From Sepiola atlantica (Eukaryota > Mollusca > Cephalopoda > Sepiida > Sepiolidae), in contig OY744525.1 of assembly GCA_963556195.1 (NCBI GenBank), forward strand, positions 81,264,040 through 81,328,039: a stretch of 64,000 bases of DNA. Direction: 5' to 3'. Of this stretch, positions 31,450-42,039 are shown piece by piece; position 1 is the first letter of the stretch; the number at the start of each line of letters is the position of its first letter. The notes beneath the pieces were generated by a model that was not told where the DNA came from, ran no database searches, and saw only the letters and a list, made by a program, of their open reading frames with translations. A program made the translations under genes and the position numbers.

Positions 31450-33483
31450 ATGTATCCATACCAATCACCTTACAGTATGAATAAACAGCTTGGATTTTTT
31501 GAAAAAAATTACCCATCAGATTATTACTGGAATATTGCAAATGGCCACCTTGGTCATTACCCTCAAGGTTTTCGTAAACCAACCTACCTGAACAGCCAGC
31601 ATTTCTACAACAATAGCAACAGCAGTGAAAGGTTATCTCCAAAAACTATGCCAGTTGCTAGTGACTACAGTATGAAAAACGACACATCCGTTGGAATGGC
31701 CAAAGATTCCGATGAGCATCAGTCAGAGAATCAAGAGCAGCTGCAAAATATCAAGAGTAATCAGGTTAAACCTGGTACAGCTTCATCCTCATCAACTTTA
31801 CCATCTTTAGCATCATCGTTTGGACCCTCTCCTCTGAAACCATCCACTTCACATTTGAGTTCTTTTGTAGGCCCGGAGCGAGCATTTAAATGCACCCTGT
31901 GCCCTAAGTCATTCAACCAACGGATAAACCTAAGCAACCACCTTCGTACACACACTGGAGAAAAACCGTACACCTGTTCGGTCTGTTTCAAGACCTTCTC
32001 TCAGCGAACAACTCTGAAAAACCATCAGCGGACGCACACTGGAGAGAAGCCTTACCCCTGTGTGGAATGTGGCAAAACATTTGCACAACGAACGAATCTA
32101 AAAAATCATGAACGCATCCATACTGGAGAGAAACCTTTCAAATGTCATGTGTGCAGCAAAGCCTTTAGCCAAGTGACTAATCTCCGTAACCATGAGTGGA
32201 CTCATGCAGGACAAAAGCCATTTGCCTGTTCCATGTGCCCAAAAACATTTTGCCAACCGACAGATTTGCGCAATCATGAACGCGTTCACACTGGAGAGAA
32301 ACCATTCTCCTGTGCCACCTGCCTGAAAACATTTTCAGAGCGTACTAACCTAAAAATTCATGAAAGAACACACACGGGAGAGAAACCATTTCAATGCATC
32401 ATGTGTTCGAAAGCTTTTGCCCAGCAAACCAACCTGCGAAACCATGAACGAATTCACACAGGTGAAAGGCCGTTTAAGTGTACACTGTGTTCAAAGGCAT
32501 TCAGCCAGGTGACAAACTTGCGTAATCATGAGCGGACACATTCTGGAGAGAAGCCTTACACATGCCTTGAGTGCCACAAGTCCTTTTCAAACAAAACAAA
32601 TCTAAAGAACCACATGAGGACTCACACGGGAGAAAAACCGTTTGATTGTAGAATTTGCTACAAGTCGTTCAGTCAACAAACGAACTTGGAGAACCACATT
32701 CGGACACATTCGGTTGCCGAGGTTGAAGCAATGGTTGAAGAAGGACAGGTTTATCCAAAACCATGTCCGTCGGCATCAGAGTTAATCATGCGCAACAAAA
32801 AACCAATATTTTCACAAAGGCCAAACTTTGCCGGAATGGAACTCGGTTCGGAGTATGAAACAACAGTGGCGTCAGGCAAGAGCTTTGATGAAGGCAAACA
32901 TGCTTTGGAGCTTGATGAAAACGAAGCAGGAACAGATAGAGACACTGAAAGCCGGATTATGTTGCCAACGCCCCTACTATCAGCGGGGGCTAAGCAACGA
33001 TCCCAGAATTCCGTTGCTAGACCGTTTCAAATGCCTGAGATGCAAGAACTGATTAATTCAACCACAGCATTAAAGGCTCCAAGCACTCCCTTTAATGGGG
33101 CCAATTTCAGTTTACATGAACTCCAACAAGAATTTGCTCCCTTTATTTCGCCACAGTCTCTAAGGTACCCTAGTCTTCCACCAGGCTTGTTGAATCCGCT
33201 TTATTTACCTCAAATGAGCCAAAGTTGGGAGAACTATAACATGCCGCGGAATTTTTCGATTGCTTCGAAGATAAACGCACTAGAAGAGGATAACAGAAAT
33301 ACTGTTGCAAAGAACAGGAAGCAAAGTAATGATAATGAAGATGGAGGAACTCTTCCAGAAGGAGGAGAAAGAAAACAGAAAGAGCCTAGCCAACTGTCAA
33401 TATTAAGTGAGGAAGCATCGAAAAAGAAACCGGAGGATATTGAGGGTGACACGACGAAAGACATTTTACCGAGTCGAGATTAA
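31450..33483 (+). CDS. C2H2 zinc-finger protein, ten fingers (ZnF gene 1)
   Basis: A 677-residue protein in one open frame, probably a nuclear DNA-binding transcription regulator. Residues 1-145 are low-complexity, Tyr/Asn- and then Ser-rich. Residues 146-420 hold ten consecutive C2H2 fingers at an exact 28-residue spacing with TGEKP-type linkers (finger 4 ends THAGQKP, finger 8 THSGEKP). All Cys and His ligands are present. Residues 421-677 are disordered, acidic and Lys-rich, with [11 protein letters not shown] at 590-600. Helix positions -1/3/6 are nearly constant: Gln/Asn/Asn in most fingers. Exceptions are finger 2 (Thr at 3), 5 (Asp at 3), 6 (Glu at -1, Ile at 6) and 9 (Asn at -1). Synonymous codons differ among fingers, so the uniformity is not from a recent duplication. 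The ATG is chosen because it is the first in the frame after the acceptor. No KRAB, SCAN or BTB domain is visible. Orthology is unknown. Confidence 0.93.
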   Translation: MYPYQSPYSMNKQLGFFEKNYPSDYYWNIANGHLGHYPQGFRKPTYLNSQHFYNNSNSSERLSPKTMPVASDYSMKNDTSVGMAKDSDEHQSENQEQLQNIKSNQVKPGTASSSSTLPSLASSFGPSPLKPSTSHLSSFVGPERAFKCTLCPKSFNQRINLSNHLRTHTGEKPYTCSVCFKTFSQRTTLKNHQRTHTGEKPYPCVECGKTFAQRTNLKNHERIHTGEKPFKCHVCSKAFSQVTNLRNHEWTHAGQKPFACSMCPKTFCQPTDLRNHERVHTGEKPFSCATCLKTFSERTNLKIHERTHTGEKPFQCIMCSKAFAQQTNLRNHERIHTGERPFKCTLCSKAFSQVTNLRNHERTHSGEKPYTCLECHKSFSNKTNLKNHMRTHTGEKPFDCRICYKSFSQQTNLENHIRTHSVAEVEAMVEEGQVYPKPCPSASELIMRNKKPIFSQRPNFAGMELGSEYETTVASGKSFDEGKHALELDENEAGTDRDTESRIMLPTPLLSAGAKQRSQNSVARPFQMPEMQELINSTTALKAPSTPFNGANFSLHELQQEFAPFISPQSLRYPSLPPGLLNPLYLPQMSQSWENYNMPRNFSIASKINALEEDNRNTVAKNRKQSNDNEDGGTLPEGGERKQKEPSQLSILSEEASKKKPEDIEGDTTKDILPSRD

Positions 33484-33487
33484 TGGA

Positions 33488-33493
33488 AATAAA
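33488..33493 (+). terminator. AATAAA immediately after the stop codon
   Basis: A polyadenylation-signal hexamer lies five bases after the TAA of ZnF gene 1. It may be too close to be the main signal. The 3' UTR probably extends into 33494-33935, where no further gene is seen. Confidence 0.25.
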
Positions 33494-33934
33494 ATTCTGC
33501 ACTTATTGAATTACAAAAATCTTATTCTTTTTGTGTCTTCCACCAAAGATGGTATTTTTAAATTGTTTTTCAACACATCTAAGCTGTGATGTTGCATGAG
33601 TTTGGTGGGTGGGGACAGATAAAGATATGATTCATGGTTTGAACAGCATATTGATTGGGTGAGTCACGAGCCTAACTTCATTTAGTAAGAGATCACGTAG
33701 AACGGCACAATTTTTAGTCACCCTCTGGTTTCCATTCCAGTCATTTTGAAGATTCTCCAGCTGGTGTAGGATTTACTTGCTTCTCCCAGCAACAGGATGG
33801 AAGGTGTGGGAAATAAGCTGTAAATAATTAAGCCTGCATGCTGTCCATACTTAAACATATCGCGTGGAACACGTTACCCACCTTTTTGCCGTTGTGTTCT
33901 GTATCCTTGCACCTGAAACTATGTGACTATGTAT
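33494..33934. other. Presumed 3' UTR / spacer
   Basis: Mixed-composition sequence after ZnF gene 1 with no frame of interest. It runs up to the TA-rich satellite. Confidence 0.4.
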
Positions 33935-33949
33935 ATGTATATATATATC

Positions 33950-33980
<31 letters not shown>

Positions 33981-34419
33981 ATATGTATATATATATGTAT
34001 ATATATATATATCTATATATATATATCTATATATATATATATGTGTATATGTATATATATATGTATATATATATATATATCTATATATATATATGTGTAT
34101 ATGTATATATATATATATCTATATATATATATCTATATATATATATGTGTATATGTATATATATATATATCTATATATATATATGTGTATATGTATATAT
34201 ATATATATCTATATATATATATGTGTATATGTATATATATATCTATATATATATATGTGTATATGTATATATATATATATCTATATATATATATGTGTAT
34301 ATGTATATATATATATCTATATATATATATGTGTATATGTATATATATATATCTATATATATATATGTGTATATGTATATATATATATGTGTATATGTAT
34401 ATATATATATCTATATATA

Positions 34420-34464
<45 letters not shown>

Positions 34465-34592
34465 ATATATATATATGTGTATATGTATATATATATGTGT
34501 GTATATATATGTGTATATGTATATATATATATGTGTATATATATATATGTGTATATATATATATGTGTATATGTATATATGTATATATAATA
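33935..34592. repeat. 650-bp TA-rich satellite with higher-order structure
   Basis: (TA)n blocks are punctuated by CTATATATATATATGTGTAT and TGTATATGTATATA motifs about every 35-45 bp in the left two-thirds. The right third has mostly GTGTATATATA units. Long Tyr-Ile frames in several phases are translations of the repeat. Confidence 0.95.
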
Positions 34593-34599
34593 GTATAGA

Positions 34600-34690
34600 A
34601 ATATACTTAGAGTAAGTAAGCTTCACAGAAACGTTTGTGTTTCATTTCTGAGGGAAATCATCAGGTTAAATGCAAAATAGATTCATTGTT
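34600..34690 (-). mobile_element. Hammerhead-type repeat abutting the TA satellite
   Basis: On the minus strand CTGATGA (plus 34658-34664) and GAAAC (plus 34639-34643) flank TTTC-CCTCA-GAAA. CACAAACGTTTCTGTG follows as a possible stem III, then about 45 nt later the TA tract begins. Related to 15830-16010. Confidence 0.4.
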
Positions 34691-35140
34691 AAAATTATTA
34701 GATTAATTTCACATCATAATGCATATTAACTTAACCAAAAAGAAAAAAGATTAAGAGGCTCAAATATTCACCATTTTGTATTACGAAAAAAAAAAGTCTC
34801 TATATGCGCTAAAATAGGCTGATTTCTATGTTGCACCAGATTTTCTTGTCACGTCAAAGTCTTTCTCTACAACCCACTGTTTTAATCATCACAATTTCAT
34901 TATTTGTCCGTGAGTAACAAGGTTGATTTTATTATTTAACTGTCTATCAATCATACATAGTGAATGCAAAAATCTAAACTAGTTATTTTATTAACCTTTA
35001 AATGCTTTATTTTTCTGGATTGGTTTGAAAAAATGTTATCAAGTGAAAAACATTTCATAGCGGTAGTATAAATGATTTTTGGAAAAAAACAATTTATTGA
35101 ACCAAAATAAATGATTTGTATAATTTAGATTATTCAAACT
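34691..35140. other. No gene seen
   Basis: AT-rich spacer with A-runs near 34780. No repeat or frame recognised. Confidence 0.3.
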
Positions 35141-35144
35141 ACTG

Positions 35145-35560
35145 TTCGTGGCATAACGGATAAAGTACTAAGTAAAATTCAGCGCTTGGTGCAGTTTTTT
35201 AAAGGTTAAAGGTTCAACCCTCAGTGCAGGCGATGCTAGGAATTGCGAATTACTGAAAACTTCTACCCGGTCATGGCTGACGGAACGAGAACATTCTACC
35301 CCTATGGATTAAATAAACAGTTCCGTTCGAAATTCCGTGCAGATTCCCAAGTTCAACAGAAAGATTCCCGAATTCGACAAGATAAACCTGAAGAAGGTAG
35401 GAGGTTACATCAGCCGAAACGTTGTGAGAATAACACTCAAGATGAGAATAGTAGTCCGAATAATCCAAATTATCAATCCTCATCTAAAAAATTCAGAAAC
35501 AAAAATAAACGATGTTGCAAATGTGCAACAAATGGCATAAAATTTTACATGTGTAACAAA
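35145..35560 (+). mobile_element. tRNA-headed SINE with hammerhead-like core
   Basis: An A-box-like GTGGCATAACGGATAAAG lies at 35149-35167 and a B-box-like AAAGGTTCAACCC near 35207-35219. The body has CGGTCATGGCTGACGGAACG, GTTCGAAATTCCGTGCAG and ATTCCCGAATTCGAC. The hammerhead-like segment is at 35383-35431 and AATTATCAATCCTCATC is near the 3' end. This is the best copy of the family in the window. The 130-codon frame across it is an accident of the repeat. Confidence 0.6.
35383..35431 (+). ncRNA. Hammerhead ribozyme-like segment in SINE
   Basis: Intact left core CTGAAGA (35388-35394). Then AGGTAGG and CAGCC can form an imperfect stem II around GAGGTTACAT. The right core GAAAC is at 35416-35420, followed by GTTGTGAG. 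Stem I is weaker than in the copy at 12326-12373, so the two copies have decayed differently from a common plan. Confidence 0.4.
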
Positions 35561-35639
35561 ACACTACAATATATGCATCTAAATAATCATAATACACTAG
35601 AGAATCATAAAATCATTTTTTACTTACGATTATAATGAC

Positions 35640-36305
35640 CAGATTTTAAAGTTTAGGCTCCTGAAATTAGGCAGATGACACCGATGGCACTCGCACGTTA
35701 CATCAAAGATACTGATTACCTATTTAGCGGATGTGCTGATGCAACATCATACTAATACCTACTCACATTTGGCAACAGACTCGTTGCAGATGTGAAACAA
35801 GTTGCAGTTTGACACATTTTCGTTGAATATTATATAAAATAGACGTTTTGTTGGAATGTGTCATATTTGAAACAAAAAGCATTTAAGGGTTAATAAATAT
35901 AATGATTGACTATTGTTAGAACAAATTGTCCCCAAATTGAACAGCAATGGAAAAGCTATTATTTTTTACTAACTACTTGCAATTATTTTTTACTTAACTA
36001 CTTGCAATGTTTCTATACAGTTTAATGAACAAAAGATGCCGTTTTACCCATGTCTGGAGATGGCATGCCATATCTTCCTGAATCGTATTATTGCGGAATC
36101 GAAGAGAAATGGATTCAATAAGATAAAACACTTTGCTTAGTCAATTCCATGGTCAGCCGTACATCTAAGTTTGAAGGGCAAAGACACAAACTAAACAGCA
36201 AACCATCAATGCCAGGTTCTTGCATTGCGTTCATCAAACCATCGAACAACGTAGGACGGGAAACTGTCATACACCATGTGCTAGTGATTTTGTGTTTACA
36301 CTCTT
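35640..36305. other. No gene seen
   Basis: Mixed sequence with a partial duplication of TTATTTTTTACTAACTACTT around 35960-36005. The minus-strand frame at 36115-36309 has no recognised domain. Confidence 0.3.
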
Positions 36306-36309
36306 CCAC

Positions 36310-36470
36310 TTAGGTCCACATATGTTCTACACAGGAGCACTCTGGTTGAATACAAAAATAGCCGAGAAAAGCCTTGTCGGTATTTCCTGGTAGGCATGCC
36401 TCAGGCGATCGACAATAAACCAACCCCCTCCACTGGAGGAGAAAATAATGCCAACAAAAGAAAGGTTTGC
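36310..36470 (-). mobile_element. U2-SINE long-subfamily fragment
   Basis: Contains AAAAATAGCCGAG, GTCGGTATTTCCTGGTAGGC, GCCTCAGGCGATCGACAATA and AACCAACCCCCTCC in reversed order. Ends are missing. Confidence 0.45.
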
Positions 36471-36827
36471 TCACCAGCGAGGCAGTCCCTCTTTGCCAGA
36501 ATGATGCAAAGGACGTACTCTAAACTAATACAAACACAGCCAGCGAATTAGTCATAACGAAAACTGGCGCCAACTGATAGTATGGCCATATTTATTGGAA
36601 GCCTTCCAAATTTTCGGCAGATTCTCCTTATTGGATCCATATTGAAGACAGCCGTTGTCTAGAAAACTTTTCCTTAAGTATTTGTATTACAGCTTGCTTC
36701 TTGTAAGATAACATGGCATTCATAGCTGGTTTATTTGAACCTTTCCACTTTTCTGGTGATTTCCCGTCATGCAAATTTTTTCTTTTTTTTTCCTTTATAG
36801 AAATCGCACCAGACAAGCCATGAAGCC

Positions 36828-36900
36828 ACTTTATGTAAGGAGCTAAGAAAAGAATTCTACTTTTGAAGTAGAATTTTTTTTTTAGTTCCTTACATAAAGT
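36828..36900. repeat. Hairpin with arms of about 35 bp
   Basis: ACTTTATGTAAGGAGCTAAG on the left pairs with TAGTTCCTTACATAAAGT on the right, and GAATTCTACTT pairs with AAGTAGAATT around a TTG centre. Confidence 0.65.
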
Positions 36901-37379
36901 CAAAAAGTAGCCAACAATAAGTATTAAATGGATAGAGTCTGACCCAGAAAACAGCAATTCTTCTCTCTTTGTCAGAAACATCGCTCGTGGAATGTGAGGA
37001 CTAAATAAGGGAACCAAGAGTTACGAGGCCACCGAAAATAAACCATATAATAATGGTCAGCAACAAAATATATATTAATAACATGATCATTGTATTTGTG
37101 TTAGCGTATCAAAATATTATCATTAATTTTAATTTGCAATAGGGTCACACATACCCACGTTCTTCTTCAACGATGACACTGGTCAAGACGAGGTGTGCCA
37201 CTGACCTAATGGATTTCATCAAAGCTTATGGAATCTGTTATGACCATTTTATATAACATCTATTACGGTCATTTAAGCACTAATACCTTTAAGAAAGGCA
37301 TGAACCAACATATTCCTGTCAAAATAGGGAGTTAGGTTAGGTAATCGTATACAACAAACTGTTTACAATAGATATCATG

Positions 37380-37880
37380 TTTTGACAATAATTAATAGGA
37401 ACATAGGGTCATTCGGTCGATCGATTCTCCTCTATGACTACGAGACATGGACAATGAGGGTGGTTGATCAGCGGTAGCTGGAAGTCTTTGACAATGACTG
37501 TCTCCGCTGCATCTGGCATTGCCGACAGGCAGACTGTGTCCCAACTGCCGTTCTCCGCCAACACCTCAATCTTAAGTCTCTGTCCTGTTGCAGTGACGTT
37601 TCTGGTAGTTTGGACATACGGCTCGTCGGCCGGAGAGAGAGCTAAGTCATGATTTAATCCTCTCTACCTCTCTGTCTTGGTTGATGCAAGCGTGTCGGTG
37701 GACAGATTAGGACCTGAATAACAACCATCAAGGGGGATTTGGCTTAATTCTCACGTCCACAGGTGGTCAGCCTTCGACGGTGGAATCGCGAGTGGCTATT
37801 CATCTCGTGCAACCATGAACCATGAATCGTGATCTAGTGCAGATCAGGGAAAAAGCTCAACCCAACCAGGGTGAACATCG
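37380..37880 (+). mobile_element. LINE ORF2 C-terminal fragment
   Basis: The frame reads SILLYDYETWTMRVVDQR, a degraded L-L-Y-G-x-E-T-W motif of non-LTR C-terminal regions. It is followed by LEVFDNDCLRCIWHCRQAD and then a frame change. The 3' part includes GATCTAGTGCAGATCAGGG and CAACCCAACCAGGG, and the CTCAACC...ACCAGGGTGA end recurs near 40787-40805. Confidence 0.5.
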
Positions 37881-38019
37881 TAACAACATTAACCCAAAAA
37901 AGGGTTGATTTGCTGTAAAAGGAAAAATATGTATCTTTGTGCTGTTCTAAATGTAATGATATATAAGAGTTTTCTTTTCTTTTTTACTAATGAGTAACAA
38001 TTAGAAAACTTTTCAACCA

Positions 38020-38545
38020 TCGATTGCCATGGCTAATACCTGAGTGTCCATTATTCAAGCTCCTCAGCCTAACATTCGCAAGTTACATAAATTGGAATAA
38101 ATACATAGAAGATACTGCCAAGGCTGCTGCAAGGAACGTGGGCTCCCTCTACCGCGCCAAAAAACTTCTCACACCTGCCAGTATCCTATATCTCTACAAA
38201 GCCACCATTCGCCCATGAATGGAGTATTGTTGTCACATCTGGGCTGGTGCACCAACCACTAGCCTCTCCCTTTGAGACAGGGTCCAAAAAATAGCCTCTA
38301 ATATAATAGATCCCACACTATCTAACAAGCTCCAGCCCCTGTGCCATCGTTGCATCCCTGTGCTTATTTTAAAAGTACTTTAATGGAATGTGTGCCAATG
38401 AACTTGCTGCACTAGTGCCTCCTCAACGTAATTAACCCCCGAACGATCCGACAATCAGCAAAATCCTATTATTTCAGTGTAGAGGTTCCCAGGTGCTGGA
38501 AGGCTTTCTACTCTAATAGTTTATTTCCTATATGTATATACAGAG
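38020..38545 (+). mobile_element. Jockey-like LINE C-terminal fragment
   Basis: The frame reads LLSLTFASYINWNKYI, then AAARNVGSLYRAKKLLTP and SILYLYKATIRP before a stop that replaces the usual Cys. It continues MEYCCHIWAGAP. This is the well-known tail of jockey/CR1-type polymerases. Confidence 0.6.
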
Positions 38546-38554
38546 TTAGCTCAT

Positions 38555-38672
38555 TAACTACAGAACGGATCATTATGAATTTTGGAATATATATTCTAGA
38601 AAATACAGGGAGTAACATTGGCACATTATTTTTTTGTAAATGTTACCATTTATGAGGTGCATATATATATTA

Positions 38673-38719
<47 letters not shown>

Positions 38720-38800
38720 TTATTTTTTTTTATGAACCGATCATTATGAATTTTGGAACATATATTCTCGGCAACATGGTGAGTAACATGGGCACATACA
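38555..38800. repeat. Direct repeats around a (TA)n run
   Basis: GATCATTATGAATTTTGGAA followed by TATATATTCT and GAGTAACAT occurs at about 38569-38615 and again at about 38738-38790, with TA repeats at 38685-38716 between them. The family is unknown. Confidence 0.6.
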
Positions 38801-38849
38801 GGGTAAGTGGAGCAATCCAGGGAAAGGAGTAGCACCCTCCCCTACATCT

Positions 38850-39345
38850 TGGTGTAGTAGCCATGTTTCCCATAAGCTATGGGATAAAATAATGACTTGC
38901 ATTCATATAATCGTATACGATAAACTGTTTGCAATACTGCTAGCATACTGAAGAAACTGCACCATAACGACAAGGCAATGGTCAGATGGATCTGCTCGGT
39001 GAAGCCTGAACAAAGCATATCTTTTGAATCTCTACTTGCACAAGTCAACTTGAAAAGCATCGCAGACATCATGCAGAAGAGCAGACTGCATTGGTTGGAT
39101 CTCATTGAACGCAGCAATAGCTGGATTGCTAAAATCTGACAATTGAATGTGCCAGCAGAGAAGACCAACACTGGCAGACCCAAATTGTCTTGGGAGGATG
39201 TGGTCAAACGTGATAAGAGGGCTTTGGGTATGGATTCCATCAAGCTTCATCAAAAACAAGAATGGAGAGGAAAACTTAAATTGAGACTAGACAATCAGGC
39301 TCCACCCTCATCAGAGGATTAATTGTGGCCTGATTCAACAAATAA
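38850..39345 (+). mobile_element. LINE C-terminal fragment
   Basis: The frame reads HNDKAMVRWICSVKPEQSIS, ADIMQKSRLHWLDLIERS, and, after a stop, GRPKLSWEDVVKRDKRALGM. This is the usual order of a LINE polyprotein tail. The end includes APPSSED. Confidence 0.55.
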
Positions 39346-39689
39346 GCCGGTTGATGATCATGATTGTGTTTTCACGTTAAATAACTCCAAAAGGGTTGAC
39401 ATGCCGTAAAAAACAGACAAACAAAACCAAACAGACAGACACAAAATCTCTTATGTTAAGAAAAAAAAAAGTATTTTTTTTTTTTTTAGTTAATGGTTGG
39501 CAAACCAAATATGCAGACATAAAGTTTCTATTATGTTAAGAAAAAACAAAGAAATCTATTTGCTTTTTAATGGGATCTATAGCTCGCGTTACCACTGTCG
39601 ACCGAGGGAAGAGTCATTTGTGTATGCAGTGTGATGATATATGGAAGTGAAACATTTCGATCTCTATATTAATAAAATTGTGGGAATAC

Positions 39690-40410
39690 TTCCCGTCTCA
39701 ACATGACTTTGATAATTACATAATTTTTTTTAGTAGGTGAGAGAGGATCAGTAATTTGTGTAAGACCATGGAGATGAATGAGAACTCAGATGTGGAGAAA
39801 GTATATGTGGATGGCAAAACTATTGAGTTTGCAAGAATTTTTTTTTACCTTGGTAATACAGGGTGGAGCAAGTGCTAGTGTGATTGCAAGAATTAGGAGT
39901 GGATAGAGTAAATTATGGGAACTTCTGTCATTACTAACGAGCAGAGCGTTTGCACTGTCTATCAGGCATGTGTGCACAGTGTTATGATGTATGGAAGTGA
40001 AACCTGGACAGTGAGGGTTGAGGACATGCATTGCACGGAGAAATGATATGAGAATACTACGATGGATGTTTAATGTCAGTCTCAAAGACAGACTTAGATC
40101 TGATGACATAAGAGGAAGATTAAATCTGGACAGTATAGCGAGATGTGTGCAGAACAGGAGACTTTGTTGGTTTGGTCACATTAAAAGAATGGATAGGAGT
40201 ACTTGGGTTAATAGATGTAGAATAAATAGTTGAGGTAGCAGGATCATGTGGCAGGACAAAGAAAACATGGGAGGAAGTGATAAGAATGTATTTGAAAGAG
40301 GGAAAAATAAAGACCTAGTCGGAGATAGGTTAATTTGAAAGTCAATTTCTAAAAGCTGTCCAGCATGTAAAAGAGACGTGCAACTAAATATGATGATGAT
40401 GATGTCTGTA
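39690..40410 (+). mobile_element. LINE C-terminal fragment with (GAT)n tail
   Basis: Reads SVIARIRSG, then RILRWMFNVSLKDRLRSDDI and RLCWFGHIKRMDRSTW, with several stops and shifts. It ends in TGATGATGATGATG near 40390. Same family as 17210-19520 (shared VRVRSGWSKF-like block) and 61628-61960. Confidence 0.6.
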
Positions 40411-40429
40411 ACTAAGTGCATCAATTTAA

Positions 40430-41380
40430 TTACTGTCATAACTTTTTTATGAGTATTGTATTTTTTCACTTACCGATGCGCTGAGAACTCGGGTTTTGTT
40501 CGTCTGCTGATAAACCCGCTGATGCCGATGTTTATAAAGGAAAAGGGAAAAACAGTCACATAAAATATCAGAGAGTCAGGTTACTTTCGTACGCGTGTCT
40601 CACTGACTGGAAAATCTCAACTGACTTCAGATACCAGGTAGTCTGGCGACTAGCAACACTATCAGGCTTGCAAGTAGTTGGTCTTCTAATATGGAAGTGT
40701 GGTTGGCTAGCCATATCATGTGATCTAGCTCAGGATTGATGAAACCAGGTTCTAATGATCAGAGATGTACTCTGGAGGAAGCCGGCTCAACCCGACCAGG
40801 GTGATAGCCGTTACAAGTACAAGTCAGTCAGATCAAACAAGAAGTTATTTTTAAGTCAGAACTTTTAGTTAAAGATACATCTAGTAACATTGTGTGCCCC
40901 CTCCCTCCATTGGGAACAGCATCCCAGACACGTCTTTCCTGCTCGAAGTCTCGCCAGTTAAGAGACAGAAAATCTCCGTCCGGAAGTTACATGGTCTTGT
41001 CGACTTCTGTTCTTAGGTCACCTCTGACCCTTAGGTGTCACGCAAACCTTTTATTCAAACAACGGCTCTCATTATGTTTTTTAGTAGTCTTATATAATTA
41101 AAATGTTATATAATTAACTAATGATCATTGTTTTCTGAAAGTTATTACATTTTGTTAACACATGCTGCAATGATAAATTGTAAAATTGGAGTCAAAATCA
41201 AGTGGATTACCTTACAGAATGAGGACATGCCATCATGTTCATGTGGACAAACAAAATAACAAGATCCAGTTTTAGTTGCATCTATTGTATCAGTATTTTC
41301 ATAATACATGCTCGAATGAGCTCCAATCTCCTCCTGCAAGCACTAATCTAGTTACAACTACTGTAAATGATTTTTCTTTT
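40430..41380. other. No gene seen
   Basis: Includes a small LINE-derived end near 40720-40810. The minus-strand frame at 41145-41339 is Thr/Cys-containing without a domain. Nothing else recognised. Confidence 0.3.
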
Positions 41381-41389
41381 CTTCCTCTG

Positions 41390-41623
41390 TGTACCTAAAA
41401 CTAAACAGAACTTCCATGAGCAAATTTTCTTTCCAATAACTACTCGTCTGTTGAACACAATACCACAGGGCTGCTTTTCAGCTGACTACAACAGGATCGT
41501 TTTCAAGTCCAATGTCAACAAATTTTTGTTGAGCCGTCCGCTTAAAATTTTTTACCCAGTTCCAACCATTGTCTTCAATCCTCCTCTGACAAACTCATTA
41601 AACTTAAGCGGTGACTCATTTGT

Positions 41624-41672
<49 letters not shown>
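41390..41672 (+). mobile_element. LINE 3' end with (TA)n tail
   Basis: The frame reads TKQNFHEQIFFPITTRLLNT, then CFSADYNRIVFKSNVNKFLL, then SRPLK and stop. Two more copies of this end lie at 59540-59700 and 60290-60470. A (TA)n run closes it at 41628-41671. The stretch between the stop and the run contains TAAGCGGTGACTCATTTGTA. Confidence 0.55.
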
Positions 41673-41673
<1 letters not shown>

Positions 41674-41739
41674 AATATTTTATATCTACAGACAAGCGTT
41701 TTTTGTCTTTTAAAGACTCATTAATGTGGCTATATAACT

Positions 41740-41835
41740 GATCGGCCAAGTGCATGGATCGAACCTTCGATATTGGGACTGATAGCCCAACATCTATATC
41801 CATGCGCCCAACAAACCAGCTGCATGAATGAGAAG
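41740..41835 (-). mobile_element. tRNA-like SINE head or tRNA pseudogene
   Basis: The minus strand shows AGCTGGTTTGTTGGGCGCA (A-box-like) and GAAGGTTCGATCCATGCA (B-box-like) at tRNA-like spacing. The anticodon arm is not cleanly foldable by eye. Confidence 0.35.
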
Positions 41836-42039
41836 TGTAAATACTGCCTTTTTCAGTACTATTTAATTGTTTTAAAGAGGTTACAACCAAGGGAGAAAAC
41901 CTCTGCATTACTGCTTTAAACGAAATAATCAATTATTCCAAAACAGAGTGACCTCCCCATTGGGGGTGGGGATAGATAGATATCTTATATACCGTTCAAG
42001 AGATATTTATATAAAGAAGTTAGAAGATCTTAGAACTGA

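Noticed and set aside
33838..34615. Frames of 207-250 codons rich in Tyr and Ile
   Set aside because: Pure translation of the TA satellite in several phases.
35243..35635. 130-codon frame
   Set aside because: Lies over a tRNA-headed SINE. The related copies at 12075-12450 and 26975-27310 do not keep the frame.
41740..41835. Functional tRNA gene
   Set aside because: A and B boxes are recognisable, but a full cloverleaf with matched acceptor stem was not found by eye. It is more likely a SINE head.
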